Source: an uncultured bacterium (GTDB lineage Bacteria > Verrucomicrobiota > Lentisphaeria > Victivallales > UBA1829). From it: a stretch of 64,000 bases of DNA. Location of the stretch: assembly GCA_902802585.1 (NCBI GenBank), contig CADCMR010000007.1, positions 1 through 64,000 of the forward strand. Reading direction: 5' to 3'. Numbering within the stretch: the stretch's first letter is position 1; the number at the start of each line of letters is the position of its first letter. The notes beneath the pieces are model-generated. The model saw only the letters and a list, made by a program, of their open reading frames with translations, searched no databases and was not told the DNA's origin. The translations under genes and the position numbers were made by a program. Below are positions 15,499 through 24,007 of the stretch, in pieces.

Positions 15499-16338
15499 TC
15501 AGGAATTCATCGCCAGAGCGGCTTTCGTGATGCCGGCGAATTCGGCGGAGACCGCGTCGGAATCCAGGAACCCCTGCGGGAGTCTTCCGGCGTCGCACGC
15601 GGCGAGGAATTTCGGATCGAGCGGAATCTGCGCGAGGAGGGCGAGCCCTTCCTGGTTTGCTAATTTTTCGCCGCCGCCGGAGGAGAAGAGGGCGTGCTTC
15701 GCGGAGCAGTCCGGGCAGACGTACGCGCTCATATTTTCCACGATGCCGAGGATGCGGACGTCCAGGCGGTTGCAGAAGCTGATGCACTTGCGGCAGTCGG
15801 CGAGGGAGACCTCCTGCGGCGTGGTGACCACGATGGCGGCCTTGTCGCCCTGGATCATCTGGCAGGCGGAAAGGGATTCGTCGCCGGTTCCGGGCGGGAA
15901 GTCGAGGATGAGGTAGTCGAGGTCGTCGCCCCAGTCCACTTCCTCGAAGAGCTGGCCGAGCAGCCCGATCTTCGCCGGGCCGCGCAGGATCACCGCGTCG
16001 TCCGGGTTCTCAAGCAGAAAACCGATGGAGACGAGCTTCACGCCCGCGACGGACAGGGGAATGAGCCCCGCTTCGGTTCCGTCGAGGCGGCGGTCCGCCG
16101 CGCCGAACAGCGTCGGCTGGCTCGGACCGTGGAAGTCCACGTCGAGCAGGGCGACCTTCATGCCTTCGCGCGCGAGGGCGACCGCGAGACATGCCGCGAC
16201 CGTGCTCTTGCCCACGCCGCCCTTGCCGGACAGCACCATGATTTTGTGTTTAATCTTATCGAGACGGGAGGGTTTGCGTTCGCCGCAGGAACCCGCGGAG
16301 CCGCAGGTGGAGCAGGAACCGGTGCAATTTTCGGACAT
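15499..16338 (-). CDS. Mrp/ApbC (NBP35) family iron-sulfur cluster carrier ATPase
   Basis: 279 residues. A Cys-rich N-terminus (CTGSCSTCGSAGSC, residues about 4-17) resembles the N-terminal cluster site of the NBP35 subfamily. A deviant Walker A follows, MVLSGKGGVGKST, then LLDVDFHGPSQPTLFG. A CxxC pair (VCPDC, about residue 205) is the usual bridging-cluster site at the dimer interface. Such proteins bind and hand over [4Fe-4S] clusters in the cytosol. It follows dnaA by 82 bp on the same strand. The full Cys complement suggests an active carrier. Confidence 0.88.
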   Translation of the reverse strand: MSENCTGSCSTCGSAGSCGERKPSRLDKIKHKIMVLSGKGGVGKSTVAACLAVALAREGMKVALLDVDFHGPSQPTLFGAADRRLDGTEAGLIPLSVAGVKLVSIGFLLENPDDAVILRGPAKIGLLGQLFEEVDWGDDLDYLILDFPPGTGDESLSACQMIQGDKAAIVVTTPQEVSLADCRKCISFCNRLDVRILGIVENMSAYVCPDCSAKHALFSSGGGEKLANQEGLALLAQIPLDPKFLAACDAGRLPQGFLDSDAVSAEFAGITKAALAMNS

Positions 16339-16420
16339 GGGATGAATCCTTTAAGGTTTGAGCGTGGGTATGTGCGGAAAGATGATGCCTGGGGGAAAGG
16401 GACGGTCCGCCGCGCGGTTT

Positions 16421-17797
16421 TCAGCCGCGGAGCTTGCGCTGAAGCTGGTTCAGGACGCCTTTGAGCTCCTCGTCCTTGAGCGAGTTTTCCTCGATCTGCT
16501 TCACTGCGTGAATCACGGTGCCGTGGGAGCGTCCGCCGAACGCGCGCCCGATTTCCTGGTGCGGCTTGGATGTGAGCTTGCGCGAGAGGTACATGGCGAT
16601 CATGCGCGGCTCGGCGATGTTCTTCGGCTTCTTCGGGCCGGTGAGGTCGTACACCTGGATGCCGAAAAACTCGGCGACCGCCTTCTGGATTTCCTCGATG
16701 GAGATCGCGCGGGATTCGGCTTCCTTTTCGAGCTGGTCGGACAGGATGCGCTTTGCCGCCTCCAGGTCGATTTCCTGTTTCATGGCGGTGGCGTACATGG
16801 AGAGGCACATCAGCGCGCCCTTCAGCGGGCGGATGTTCGAGGAGATGCGCTCCGCGATGAAGGACAGGACGTCGTCGCCGAGCTTCATGCGCAGACACTG
16901 CTGTTCCTGCTTCAGGATCGCGAGGCGCGTCTCGAACGACGACTGCGTGATCTGCGTGGTCACGCCGGAGACGAAGCGGGAGACGAGGCGCGCTTCGAGA
17001 CCGGGTATCTCGGAGGGCTGTCGGTCGGACGTGAGGATAATCTGTTTGCCGAGGCCGTACAGCGTGTTGAACGTGTTGAAGAACTCCTCCTGCAGGCTGG
17101 TCTTGTTGCCCAGCGTGTGGACGTCGTCGACGAGCAGGTAGTCCACGTTTCGGAAGGTTTCGCGGAACTCGTACATGGTCTTGGTGCGGAGCGAATCGAG
17201 GAACTCGTTGAGGAAGTTTTCGCAGGACGTGTAGCGGACGCGCGCCTTCGGGTTGTGGATCCGGACCTCGTGCGCCACTGCGAGCAGCAGGTGGGTCTTG
17301 CCCATGCCGGAGCCGCCGTAAATGTACAGGGGGTTGATCTTGCCGGGGTTCTGCGCCGCGGAGAACGCCGCCGTGTACGCGTAGCGGTTTTCCTCGCCAA
17401 CCACGAAGTTGTCGAACGAATGCCTGCTGATGAGACCCGCCAGGTCGGGGTCGATCCCGTCGTCGTCGGATGGGTTCGTCATGGAGACCTGGGAGGAATC
17501 GGGATCTTCGGGCGGGGTGTCCTCCGGGACTTCGGGATCGAAGTAGCCGGACTCGAACGCGATCTTCAGTCCGGGATGCCCGGCTGCCGCCAGTGCCTCG
17601 GAAATGAGGTCGCCATAGTTCTTCGTCACGATGTCCGCAAAGAAATCATCCGAGGTGCCGACCACGATCCGGGCGTCATCCATTGAGATCGGCACCATTT
17701 TCTTGAACCACTGTTTGTACACTGCTTCGGATTTCGCCCTGATGAATCCGACGGCTGACTGCCATACTTCGGAGGCACTGCTTTCTCCGTGCGACAT
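16421..17797 (-). CDS. dnaA: Chromosomal replication initiator DnaA
   Basis: 458 residues from ATG 17797, preceded by AGAGGAAG; the frame is open upstream without a start. Domain I covers residues about 1-75 (WFKKMVPISM), followed by a short acidic linker. The AAA+ domain has Walker A GGSGMGKTHLL and Walker B YLLVDDVHTL, and domain IV ends with the DNA-binding signature FGGRSHGTVIHA, where the usual DHST is SHGT. The protein opens oriC and loads the helicase. The gene abuts a 670-bp intergenic region with DnaA-box-like repeats. At 458 residues it is normal for the family. Confidence 0.97.
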   Translation of the reverse strand: MSHGESSASEVWQSAVGFIRAKSEAVYKQWFKKMVPISMDDARIVVGTSDDFFADIVTKNYGDLISEALAAAGHPGLKIAFESGYFDPEVPEDTPPEDPDSSQVSMTNPSDDDGIDPDLAGLISRHSFDNFVVGEENRYAYTAAFSAAQNPGKINPLYIYGGSGMGKTHLLLAVAHEVRIHNPKARVRYTSCENFLNEFLDSLRTKTMYEFRETFRNVDYLLVDDVHTLGNKTSLQEEFFNTFNTLYGLGKQIILTSDRQPSEIPGLEARLVSRFVSGVTTQITQSSFETRLAILKQEQQCLRMKLGDDVLSFIAERISSNIRPLKGALMCLSMYATAMKQEIDLEAAKRILSDQLEKEAESRAISIEEIQKAVAEFFGIQVYDLTGPKKPKNIAEPRMIAMYLSRKLTSKPHQEIGRAFGGRSHGTVIHAVKQIEENSLKDEELKGVLNQLQRKLRG

Positions 17798-18465
17798 TTT
17801 TCTTCCTCTAACTGTTCTCGGCGTATCGTTTAAGGTTGGTTTTTCAAAACTTATTGACAATGCCTCCGGCAGCCCTTGCGGGAACCGTCCGGAGCCTGTC
17901 CGGCGCGGATGACACAACGCCCCGCAAACCACGGGCGCAAAAGGCTTTCCGCAGGAAAAACCGCGGCGCCTGTTCCACCTCGTTTTGAGCATAAACGCTG
18001 TATCGTTCCGTTGTTTCGGAATTCCATGCACGACTTTTGAAAAAGTCAAGCAGATTTTCCGAAAAATTCCGCACTTTTTTTGAGCCCGGACAACCCTGCG
18101 AAAATCAACGACATACAGCTCTCTTGACAAGTTGTTGACAAGTTGTTGACAATCGCTGTCGTCATCCGGCGTCCCGAAAAACGGCGCGGACATCCTTCCC
18201 GGACCGGAATGCCGGACGACCGAACCATACAGGACCGCCGGAGCGGCATCGGGGGATGCGCACGCCGGAGCGATGCAGGGGGAAAGGCCGGACGGGTGCC
18301 GGAATCGCGAAGAACGCTATCTTTAATTTGCACCATTTTTCCGAATTAGCAAGTCGAAAACGAAGGATTTTTCGGACTTTTGCCGTATCCTGTTGATTTC
18401 ATGTTGAAAAAAATTATTTCGGGTGCATATTATGGTATCACTTTTTTTCACGGAGTATATTGGTT
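17798..18465. other. Candidate replication origin region upstream of dnaA
   Basis: 668 bp without a gene, between divergent dnaA and the nagA-like operon. TTGACAAGTTG is repeated in tandem at 18124-18134 and 18135-18145 with a third TTGACAA at 18146, giving two TTGTTGACA (18132-18140, 18143-18151) and one TTATTGACA at 17851-17859. These match the DnaA-box consensus TTATCCACA at 6-7 of 9 positions. AT-rich runs lie around 18355-18420. Genes to the left all run left and genes to the right run right, as expected at an origin. A base-composition skew test was not possible here. Confidence 0.5.
18404..18433 (+). promoter_or_regulatory. Possible promoter of the nagA-like operon
   Basis: TTGAAA (18404-18409) and TATTAT (18428-18433) with an 18-bp spacer. 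A CGGAGT ribosome site (18451-18456) follows before ATG 18466. Confidence 0.5.
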
Positions 18466-19638
18466 ATGGAGAAAAAACGTCGCATTCTGTTCCTGCTTGA
18501 CCATTGCCTGACCCCCTACGAACGGATCGAAAGCTGCGGCATCCTGTGCGAAAAAGACACCATCATCGCCATCGGCGGCGAGACGGCGTTCTCGCAGGAC
18601 GAGCCGGGCCTTCAGGTCGTCAAGCTCAAGGACGCCTACGGGCTGCCCGGATTCATCGACACGCACATCCACGGCCTCGGGGCGGACGTGGCGCCCGTCT
18701 TCGGCGGCGATGGACAGGACCCGCTCCGCGAGATGAGCAGGGTCCTCGCCCGCCACGGCGTCACCACATTCTTCCCCACGATCGTCTCGCTCCCCCGGGA
18801 GACCATGATCGCGCAGGTTGACGCCATGTGCGGCTCCATCCAGGGCGGCTACCAGTACGCCGAGCCGCAGGCGCTGCACCTCGAGGGTCCGTTCATCAAC
18901 CCTCAGAAATGCGGTGACCAGGTCGCGGCGAACATCTCGCACGTCGACCTCGGGTTCGCCCGCGAGCTTTTTGAGGCGGGGCGCGGCCGCATCAAGGTCA
19001 TGACGTTTGCGCCGGAGATGCCGAACGCCGTGAAGCTGGTCGAGCTCATGCTCGAGCACGGCGTGATCCCGTCCATGGGGCACAGTCTCGCGACCGAATC
19101 CGAGACGCTTGAGGCGATCGAGGCGGGCGCGCACCGCTGTACCTATATCTTCAATGCGATGCCCGCCATCCACCACAGGTCGTCTTCCCTCACTGCCATC
19201 GCGCTTACGGACGACCGCGTGACCATCGAGATCATTGTCGACGGGGTCCACCTGCATCCGACCATCGTGAACATGATCGTCCGCTGCAAGCCCGCCGACA
19301 AGATCGTCGTCATCAGCAACGCCGTCGTGCTGGAGCAAAACCGGGGTGGCGATACGGAGCCCGAGGTCATCCGGACGGGCGACGGCGTGATCTCCGGGTC
19401 CACCATGACCCTCGACAACTCCTGGCTTCACCTCCTCAGCTACGGCAACCTGGACGAATCCCTCGCCGCCGCATGCGTCTCCACCAACCCTGCCAAAGAC
19501 CTCGGCCTCATCACCCGCGGCGAGCTCCGCCCCGGCAAGCGCGCCGACATCACCATCCTCGACGCCAGGACCAACCGCGTCCGCATGACCGTCTCGCGCG
19601 GAAACATCATCTATGACTCCGAAAATCCCGACCTCTGA
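18466..19638 (+). CDS. NagA-like amidohydrolase with altered catalytic residues
   Basis: 390 residues from ATG 18466 (GGAG 10 nt upstream). Overall it matches N-acetylglucosamine-6-phosphate deacetylase: PGFIDTHIHG near residue 60, metal-binding LEGPFINP, GHSLA, DGVHLHP and ISGSTMTLDN. However, three functional positions differ from well-studied NagA. The second metal His in the TH.(F/Y)NAM motif is Tyr (TYIFNAM), the catalytic Asp of TDA is Asn (ISNA, codon AAC), and the substrate His after LEGP is not at its usual place (KCGDQ). It may be inactive, use another chemistry, or have another substrate. It heads a rightward operon; a NagB homologue lies 10 kb away. Confident about the family, not about deacetylase activity. 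Confidence 0.8.
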   Translation: MEKKRRILFLLDHCLTPYERIESCGILCEKDTIIAIGGETAFSQDEPGLQVVKLKDAYGLPGFIDTHIHGLGADVAPVFGGDGQDPLREMSRVLARHGVTTFFPTIVSLPRETMIAQVDAMCGSIQGGYQYAEPQALHLEGPFINPQKCGDQVAANISHVDLGFARELFEAGRGRIKVMTFAPEMPNAVKLVELMLEHGVIPSMGHSLATESETLEAIEAGAHRCTYIFNAMPAIHHRSSSLTAIALTDDRVTIEIIVDGVHLHPTIVNMIVRCKPADKIVVISNAVVLEQNRGGDTEPEVIRTGDGVISGSTMTLDNSWLHLLSYGNLDESLAAACVSTNPAKDLGLITRGELRPGKRADITILDARTNRVRMTVSRGNIIYDSENPDL

Positions 19639-19647
19639 TCCGTACCC

Positions 19648-20523
19648 ATGAACACCCCTGACATCCTCCCCTATCTCCTCCTCGACACAGGCTCCTGCCG
19701 CAAACTCGAACAGGTCGGTCCGTACCGGATCATCCGTCCCGCGCTCAACGCCTTCTGGCGGCCCACCCTGCCGGACAGGGAATGGAACTCCGCCGACGCG
19801 GTGTTCGAGCGGCAGAGCACGGGCGGCGGCGTGTGGACGTGGAGGCGCGGCGTGAAACAGCCTGACGAGGGGAAATGGATCATCCGCTGGGGCGAGGTCA
19901 ACTTCCTGGTCAAGCCGACCCATTTCGGGCACCTCGGATTCTTCGCCGAACAGATCGGGAACTGGGCGTGGCTCCGCGAATCCTCCGCGCTCCTGCCCGC
20001 CGGGTCCGACACGCTCAACCTCTTCGCATACTCCGGCGGCGCGACGTTTGCCATGGCGCAGGGCGGCGCGAACGCCTGCCACCTGGACGCCTCGCGCGGC
20101 ATCATCGACTGGGCGAACAGGAACCAGGTGCTGAACAACGACCTCAAGGGCAAGATACGCTGGATCTGCGACGACGCCATGAAGTTCGTCGCGCGCGAAC
20201 AGCGCCGCGGACACAAATACCGCGGCATCGTGCTTGATCCGCCGTCGTTCGGACGCGGCGCGCAGGGTCAGGTCTGGAAGATCGAATCCGATATCGCCGA
20301 CCTGCTGGCGTCCGTCCGCACCATCCTCGACACCTCGGGGCGGTTCTTCATCCTCCTCACCTGCCATTCCCCCGGTTTCTCCGCGTTCTCCCTCGGGCGG
20401 ATGCTCCGGCAGGCGTTCCCGGATTTCGCCGCGCAGGTCGAATCGGGTGAAATGCTCATCCCGGAAGCGTCCGCGCCGGACCGCGCGCTTCCCGCCGGGT
20501 TGTACGCACGCCTCCGCAACTGA
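19648..20523 (+). CDS. Class I SAM-dependent methyltransferase (RlmI/RlmK-like)
   Basis: 291 residues. The Rossmann motif I reads LNLFAYSGGATFAMAQ (about residue 124-139), the acidic strand is CHLDASRGIIDWAN, and motif IV VLDPPSFGRG matches RlmI/RlmK-type 23S rRNA methyltransferases. The N-terminus (about 100 residues) lacks a recognisable PUA domain. The gene starts 10 nt after the nagA-like stop and is followed after 21 nt by a full-length RlmI homologue. Two related methyltransferases side by side suggest a duplication or distinct rRNA targets. The exact nucleotide modified is not inferable. Confidence 0.85.
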   Translation: MNTPDILPYLLLDTGSCRKLEQVGPYRIIRPALNAFWRPTLPDREWNSADAVFERQSTGGGVWTWRRGVKQPDEGKWIIRWGEVNFLVKPTHFGHLGFFAEQIGNWAWLRESSALLPAGSDTLNLFAYSGGATFAMAQGGANACHLDASRGIIDWANRNQVLNNDLKGKIRWICDDAMKFVAREQRRGHKYRGIVLDPPSFGRGAQGQVWKIESDIADLLASVRTILDTSGRFFILLTCHSPGFSAFSLGRMLRQAFPDFAAQVESGEMLIPEASAPDRALPAGLYARLRN

Positions 20524-20544
20524 CCGTTCTTTCTTCCCCGCGCC

Positions 20545-21798
20545 ATGCTCATCCGTCCTCCAGAATCCCTCCCGCGCCAGACCGCGCCGCGCCGCATCGC
20601 CGTCCGCGTCAGGCAGAAGGCGGTGCCCGCGCTCCGCGCCGGGCATCCGTGGCTGTTCGAGGACTCCGTGAAGAAGGCTCCGCCTGACGCCGCGCCCGGC
20701 GACGTGGCGGTCCTGTACGATCCCGACGGGAAAAAGATCCTCGGTGCAGGACTGTACGATCCGCATTCCCAGCTCCGCGTCCGCATTCTTCAGAAAGATC
20801 CCGCGCAACCGCCTGTCGGCGCCGCGCTCTTCGCGAAGCTCGCCGCCGATGCCGTCGCCGTCCGCGCGGACGCCATTCCCCCTGAAACCACGGCGTTCCG
20901 CCTCGCAAACGGCGAAAGCGACGGATTCCCCGGGCTCGTCGCAGACCGTTATGCCGACACGCTCGTCCTGAAGCTCTATTCCGAGGCGTTCGTGCCGTGG
21001 GCGGGCGACATCGCCGACGCGTTTTTCGCGGCGAACCACGGGCTGACCCATTGCGTGGTCCGGCTCTCCCGCGCGCTGGAGGACAGCCCGTTCGTCCGGC
21101 AGTTTTTCCCGGAGCCCGCGGTCGTCTTCACTGTTAAGCCGGAGTCATTTGCCAATCCGGTCCGTTTTCAGGAGAACGGTCTGATCTTCGAGGCGGACGT
21201 GATCCGCGGTCAGAAGACCGGGTTCTTCCTCGACCAGCGCGACAACCGCGCCCGCGTCGGCACGATGTCCGCCGGGCGCGACGTGCTGAACGTTTTTTCG
21301 TTCTCCGGTGGGTTTTCGCTGTATGCGGCGCGTGGCGGCGCTTCGAGCGTGTGCAGCCTCGACGCCGACAAGCACGCCATCGCCGCGTGCGATCGCCATT
21401 TCGAGCTGAACTCCGCCCATCCGAACGTCCGCCGCTGTGCGCATGAAGGCGTCGTCGGCGACGCGTTCGAGGCCATGCACGATATGGTCCGGGCGAAACG
21501 CCGTTTCGGGCTCGTCATCGTGGATCCGCCGTCCTTCGCGAAATCCGCCGCCGAACGCGACCGCGCGCTGCATTCCTACGCCCGGCTCGCCGCGCTCGCC
21601 GATTCCCTGCTCAAGCCCGGCGGCACGCTCGTCTTCGCTTCGTGTTCCAGCCGTGTCTCCGCCGCCGACCTTTTTCCCGTCGTCCTCGCCAACACGCACG
21701 TCCGCGAGTTCGCCCGCACCGGACACGCCGCCGACCATCCCGCGCTCTTCCCGGAGTCGCACTACCTCAAATGCCTTTACGCGGAGAAACTGCCATGA
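20545..21798 (+). CDS. rlmI: 23S rRNA methyltransferase, RlmI-type
   Basis: 417 residues. An N-terminal PUA domain (residues about 15-95: RAGHPWLFEDSVKKA, KILGAGLYDPHSQLRVRIL) is followed by an EEHD-like linker and a Rossmann methyltransferase: LNVFSFSGGFSLYAARGGA, CSLDADKHA, and motif IV VDPPSFAKS. In E. coli RlmI makes m5C1962 in 23S rRNA. The C-terminal FASCSSRVSAADLF also fits. The stop overlaps the mutY start (ATGA). Start at ATG 20545 has no strong ribosome site, but the PUA domain needs residues from about 15 on, so the start is not far off. Confidence 0.88.
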   Translation: MLIRPPESLPRQTAPRRIAVRVRQKAVPALRAGHPWLFEDSVKKAPPDAAPGDVAVLYDPDGKKILGAGLYDPHSQLRVRILQKDPAQPPVGAALFAKLAADAVAVRADAIPPETTAFRLANGESDGFPGLVADRYADTLVLKLYSEAFVPWAGDIADAFFAANHGLTHCVVRLSRALEDSPFVRQFFPEPAVVFTVKPESFANPVRFQENGLIFEADVIRGQKTGFFLDQRDNRARVGTMSAGRDVLNVFSFSGGFSLYAARGGASSVCSLDADKHAIAACDRHFELNSAHPNVRRCAHEGVVGDAFEAMHDMVRAKRRFGLVIVDPPSFAKSAAERDRALHSYARLAALADSLLKPGGTLVFASCSSRVSAADLFPVVLANTHVREFARTGHAADHPALFPESHYLKCLYAEKLP

Positions 21799-22868
21799 GC
21801 GAACATTTCCCCGCCGAACTCCTCGCCCTGTTGCCCGGTCTCCTCGTGCCGTGGTTCCTCCGCGTGAAACGCGACCTGGAATGGCGCAACGACCCGACGC
21901 CCTACCGCGTGTGGATTTCCGAGATCATGCTCCAGCAGACGCGCGTCGAGGCGGTCAAGCCGTACTACGACAGGTTCCTCGCCGAACTCCCGGACGTTGC
22001 CGCGCTCGCCGTCGTCGATGAAACGCGGCTCCTCAAGCTCTGGGAAGGCCTCGGCTACTACCGGCGCGCCCGCAACCTTCAGGTCGCCGCGAAGAAGATC
22101 ATGCAGGACTACGGCGGCGTCTTTCCGTCCGATTACGACGCCGTGCGCGGTCTGCCCGGCATCGGCGACTACACCGCCGGCGCCATCCTTTCCATCGCGT
22201 TCGGGAAGCCGTTCCCAGCGGTCGACGGCAACGTCCTGCGCGTCGTGTCGCGGGTGACCGCCAGCCGCGAGGACATCGATTCGCCGAAAATACGCAAGGA
22301 GCTGACCGCCGCGCTTGCCGCCGTGTATCCGGCGGGACAGTGCAGCGAGTTCACGCAGAGCCTGATGGAGCTGGGCGCGACGGTGTGTCTGCCGAACGGC
22401 GCGCCTCTCTGCCTGACGTGTCCGCTTGCGGACATCTGCCTCGCCTCGAAAAACGGCGTAACGGACGAGATTCCGGTCCGCAAGACCAAGGCGGCGCGCC
22501 CCATAAAAGAATATGCGGTGGTCGTCCTGCGGGACGCCGCCGGACGCTTCGCGGTGCGCCGGAGACCGGAAACGGGCCTTCTTGCCGGGCTTTATGAGTT
22601 TCCTAACCTGGAGGGGCGTCCCGGCGAAACCGCGCTGAAAACGGCATTCCATGTCGCCAGGATCAGGAAATCCGGCACGACGCGGCATGTCTTCACCCAT
22701 GTGGAATGGGACATGACGCTGTATCTCGCCGAGACCGACGATCCGCCTGGCGGCTTCGAGTGGGTCCCGCGCGATTCCTTACGCTCGGAAACCGCCATCC
22801 CCAGCGCGTTCAAAGCCGCGCTCAAGCTCGCCCTCGACTCTGATTCCTTCCCCCTCACCGGAGGCTAA
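21795..22868 (+). CDS. mutY: Adenine DNA glycosylase MutY
   Basis: 357 residues from ATG 21795, overlapping the rlmI stop by 4 bp. The catalytic Glu is in LQQTRVE (about residue 41), the helix-hairpin-helix is LPGIGDYTAGAI, the catalytic Asp is in VDGNVLRV, and the four [4Fe-4S] cysteines have the C-x6-8-C-x2-C-x5-C pattern (CLPNGAPLCLTCPLADIC). A C-terminal Nudix-like domain (from about residue 235) for 8-oxoG recognition is present. The enzyme removes adenine mispaired with 8-oxoguanine. All key residues are visible, so it should be active. Confidence 0.95.
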   Translation: MSEHFPAELLALLPGLLVPWFLRVKRDLEWRNDPTPYRVWISEIMLQQTRVEAVKPYYDRFLAELPDVAALAVVDETRLLKLWEGLGYYRRARNLQVAAKKIMQDYGGVFPSDYDAVRGLPGIGDYTAGAILSIAFGKPFPAVDGNVLRVVSRVTASREDIDSPKIRKELTAALAAVYPAGQCSEFTQSLMELGATVCLPNGAPLCLTCPLADICLASKNGVTDEIPVRKTKAARPIKEYAVVVLRDAAGRFAVRRRPETGLLAGLYEFPNLEGRPGETALKTAFHVARIRKSGTTRHVFTHVEWDMTLYLAETDDPPGGFEWVPRDSLRSETAIPSAFKAALKLALDSDSFPLTGG

Positions 22869-22870
22869 CC

Positions 22871-23989
22871 ATGATATTCCTGCTCGCGATCTACAAATAC
22901 AACCCGTTCGGCGGTCTCCAGCGCGACACGCTCCGCCTGGTCCTGGAGCTTACCGGGCGCGGCCACGAAGTCGTCGTCTTAACGACCGCCTGGGACGGGC
23001 CGGAACCGCCCGCCGGGACGAGAATCGAGATCATCCCCGCCTCGAAGCTGCGTTCCAACCACGCCAATATGCTGAAGTTCGCCGAAGCGTTCCGGCGGCG
23101 CCTCGAACAGCGCGACTACGACATTTCCGTGGCGATGAGCCGCATCCCCGGCGCGGATTTCTATTTTGCCGCCGACGTATGCATGAAAACCTACTGGGCG
23201 ACGCTGCATTCGGCGTTCGCCCTGCGCTTCAATCCGCGCTACGCTGCCTATCTGGGCCTGGAACACGCCGTCGCCGCGCCGCCGTCCCGCACGCGCATCG
23301 CCTGCATCGCGCAGAACCAGATGCATGACTACGCCGCCGCATACGGCACGGAGCCGGACCGGATGTTCCTGCTGCCGCCGGGCATGGACCCGTCCTGCCG
23401 CCGTCCGCCGGAACCGGAAGCCGAGGCGGTCCGCGCAAAAATCCGCATTGAAAACCAGGCGACGCCGGAGAATACGGTCGTCCTCCTCGTCTCGAACAGC
23501 ATCTATAACAAGGGGACCGACCGCGCGATCGCCGCCGTCGGGGCGCTGCCCGCCGAAGTGAAGAAAAATATCCACCTGTGGCTCGTCGGCAAACTGCCCG
23601 AAAATGAGATACAGAAAGTCCTTGACGACGCCGGGATCGCCGGACAGACCGTCATGTTCGGGCAGACCGACGGCGTCCGGGACCACATGCTCGGCGCGGA
23701 CCTCTTCCTGCATCCCGCGCGCAACGAATCCGCTGGATCAGCGCTGATCGAGGCGCTTGCCGCCGGACTGCCCGTGCTCACGACGGACATCTGCGGATTT
23801 GCGCCGTTCGTACGGAACGCCACGGGGACCGTGCTGGAAAGCCCGTTCAGGCAGGATGAACTGGTGAAACTGCTTACGGAGATGCTGCCGCGCCTGGACG
23901 AGCTGAAGAAACAGACGCTCGACTACGCGGGAAAAGAGGATTTCTGCTCGCGCGCCCGCGTGTTCGCGGATATTTTGGAAAAACGCTGA
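22871..23989 (+). CDS. waaG: WaaG-like lipopolysaccharide core glucosyltransferase (GT4)
   Basis: 372 residues, full length for WaaG. The start ...YKYNPFGGLQRD is close to the E. coli WaaG N-terminus, and GLPVLTTDICGFAPFV and the GT-B donor site (HPARNESAGSALIEALAAG, with the E-x7-E pair) match too. WaaG transfers a glucose onto heptose in the LPS inner core at the cytoplasmic face of the inner membrane. It is the last gene of the nagA-like operon, 2 nt after mutY; the linkage is probably just co-transcription. Convergent with the MsbA-like gene 18 bp away. This is the best evidence in the window for LPS. Confidence 0.88.
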   Translation: MIFLLAIYKYNPFGGLQRDTLRLVLELTGRGHEVVVLTTAWDGPEPPAGTRIEIIPASKLRSNHANMLKFAEAFRRRLEQRDYDISVAMSRIPGADFYFAADVCMKTYWATLHSAFALRFNPRYAAYLGLEHAVAAPPSRTRIACIAQNQMHDYAAAYGTEPDRMFLLPPGMDPSCRRPPEPEAEAVRAKIRIENQATPENTVVLLVSNSIYNKGTDRAIAAVGALPAEVKKNIHLWLVGKLPENEIQKVLDDAGIAGQTVMFGQTDGVRDHMLGADLFLHPARNESAGSALIEALAAGLPVLTTDICGFAPFVRNATGTVLESPFRQDELVKLLTEMLPRLDELKKQTLDYAGKEDFCSRARVFADILEKR

Positions 23990-24007
23990 CCGCTGAGTTG
24001 ATTCAGC

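Noticed and set aside
18448..21051. An 867-residue open frame on the - strand
   Set aside because: Antisense to the nagA-like and methyltransferase genes; no recognisable motif.
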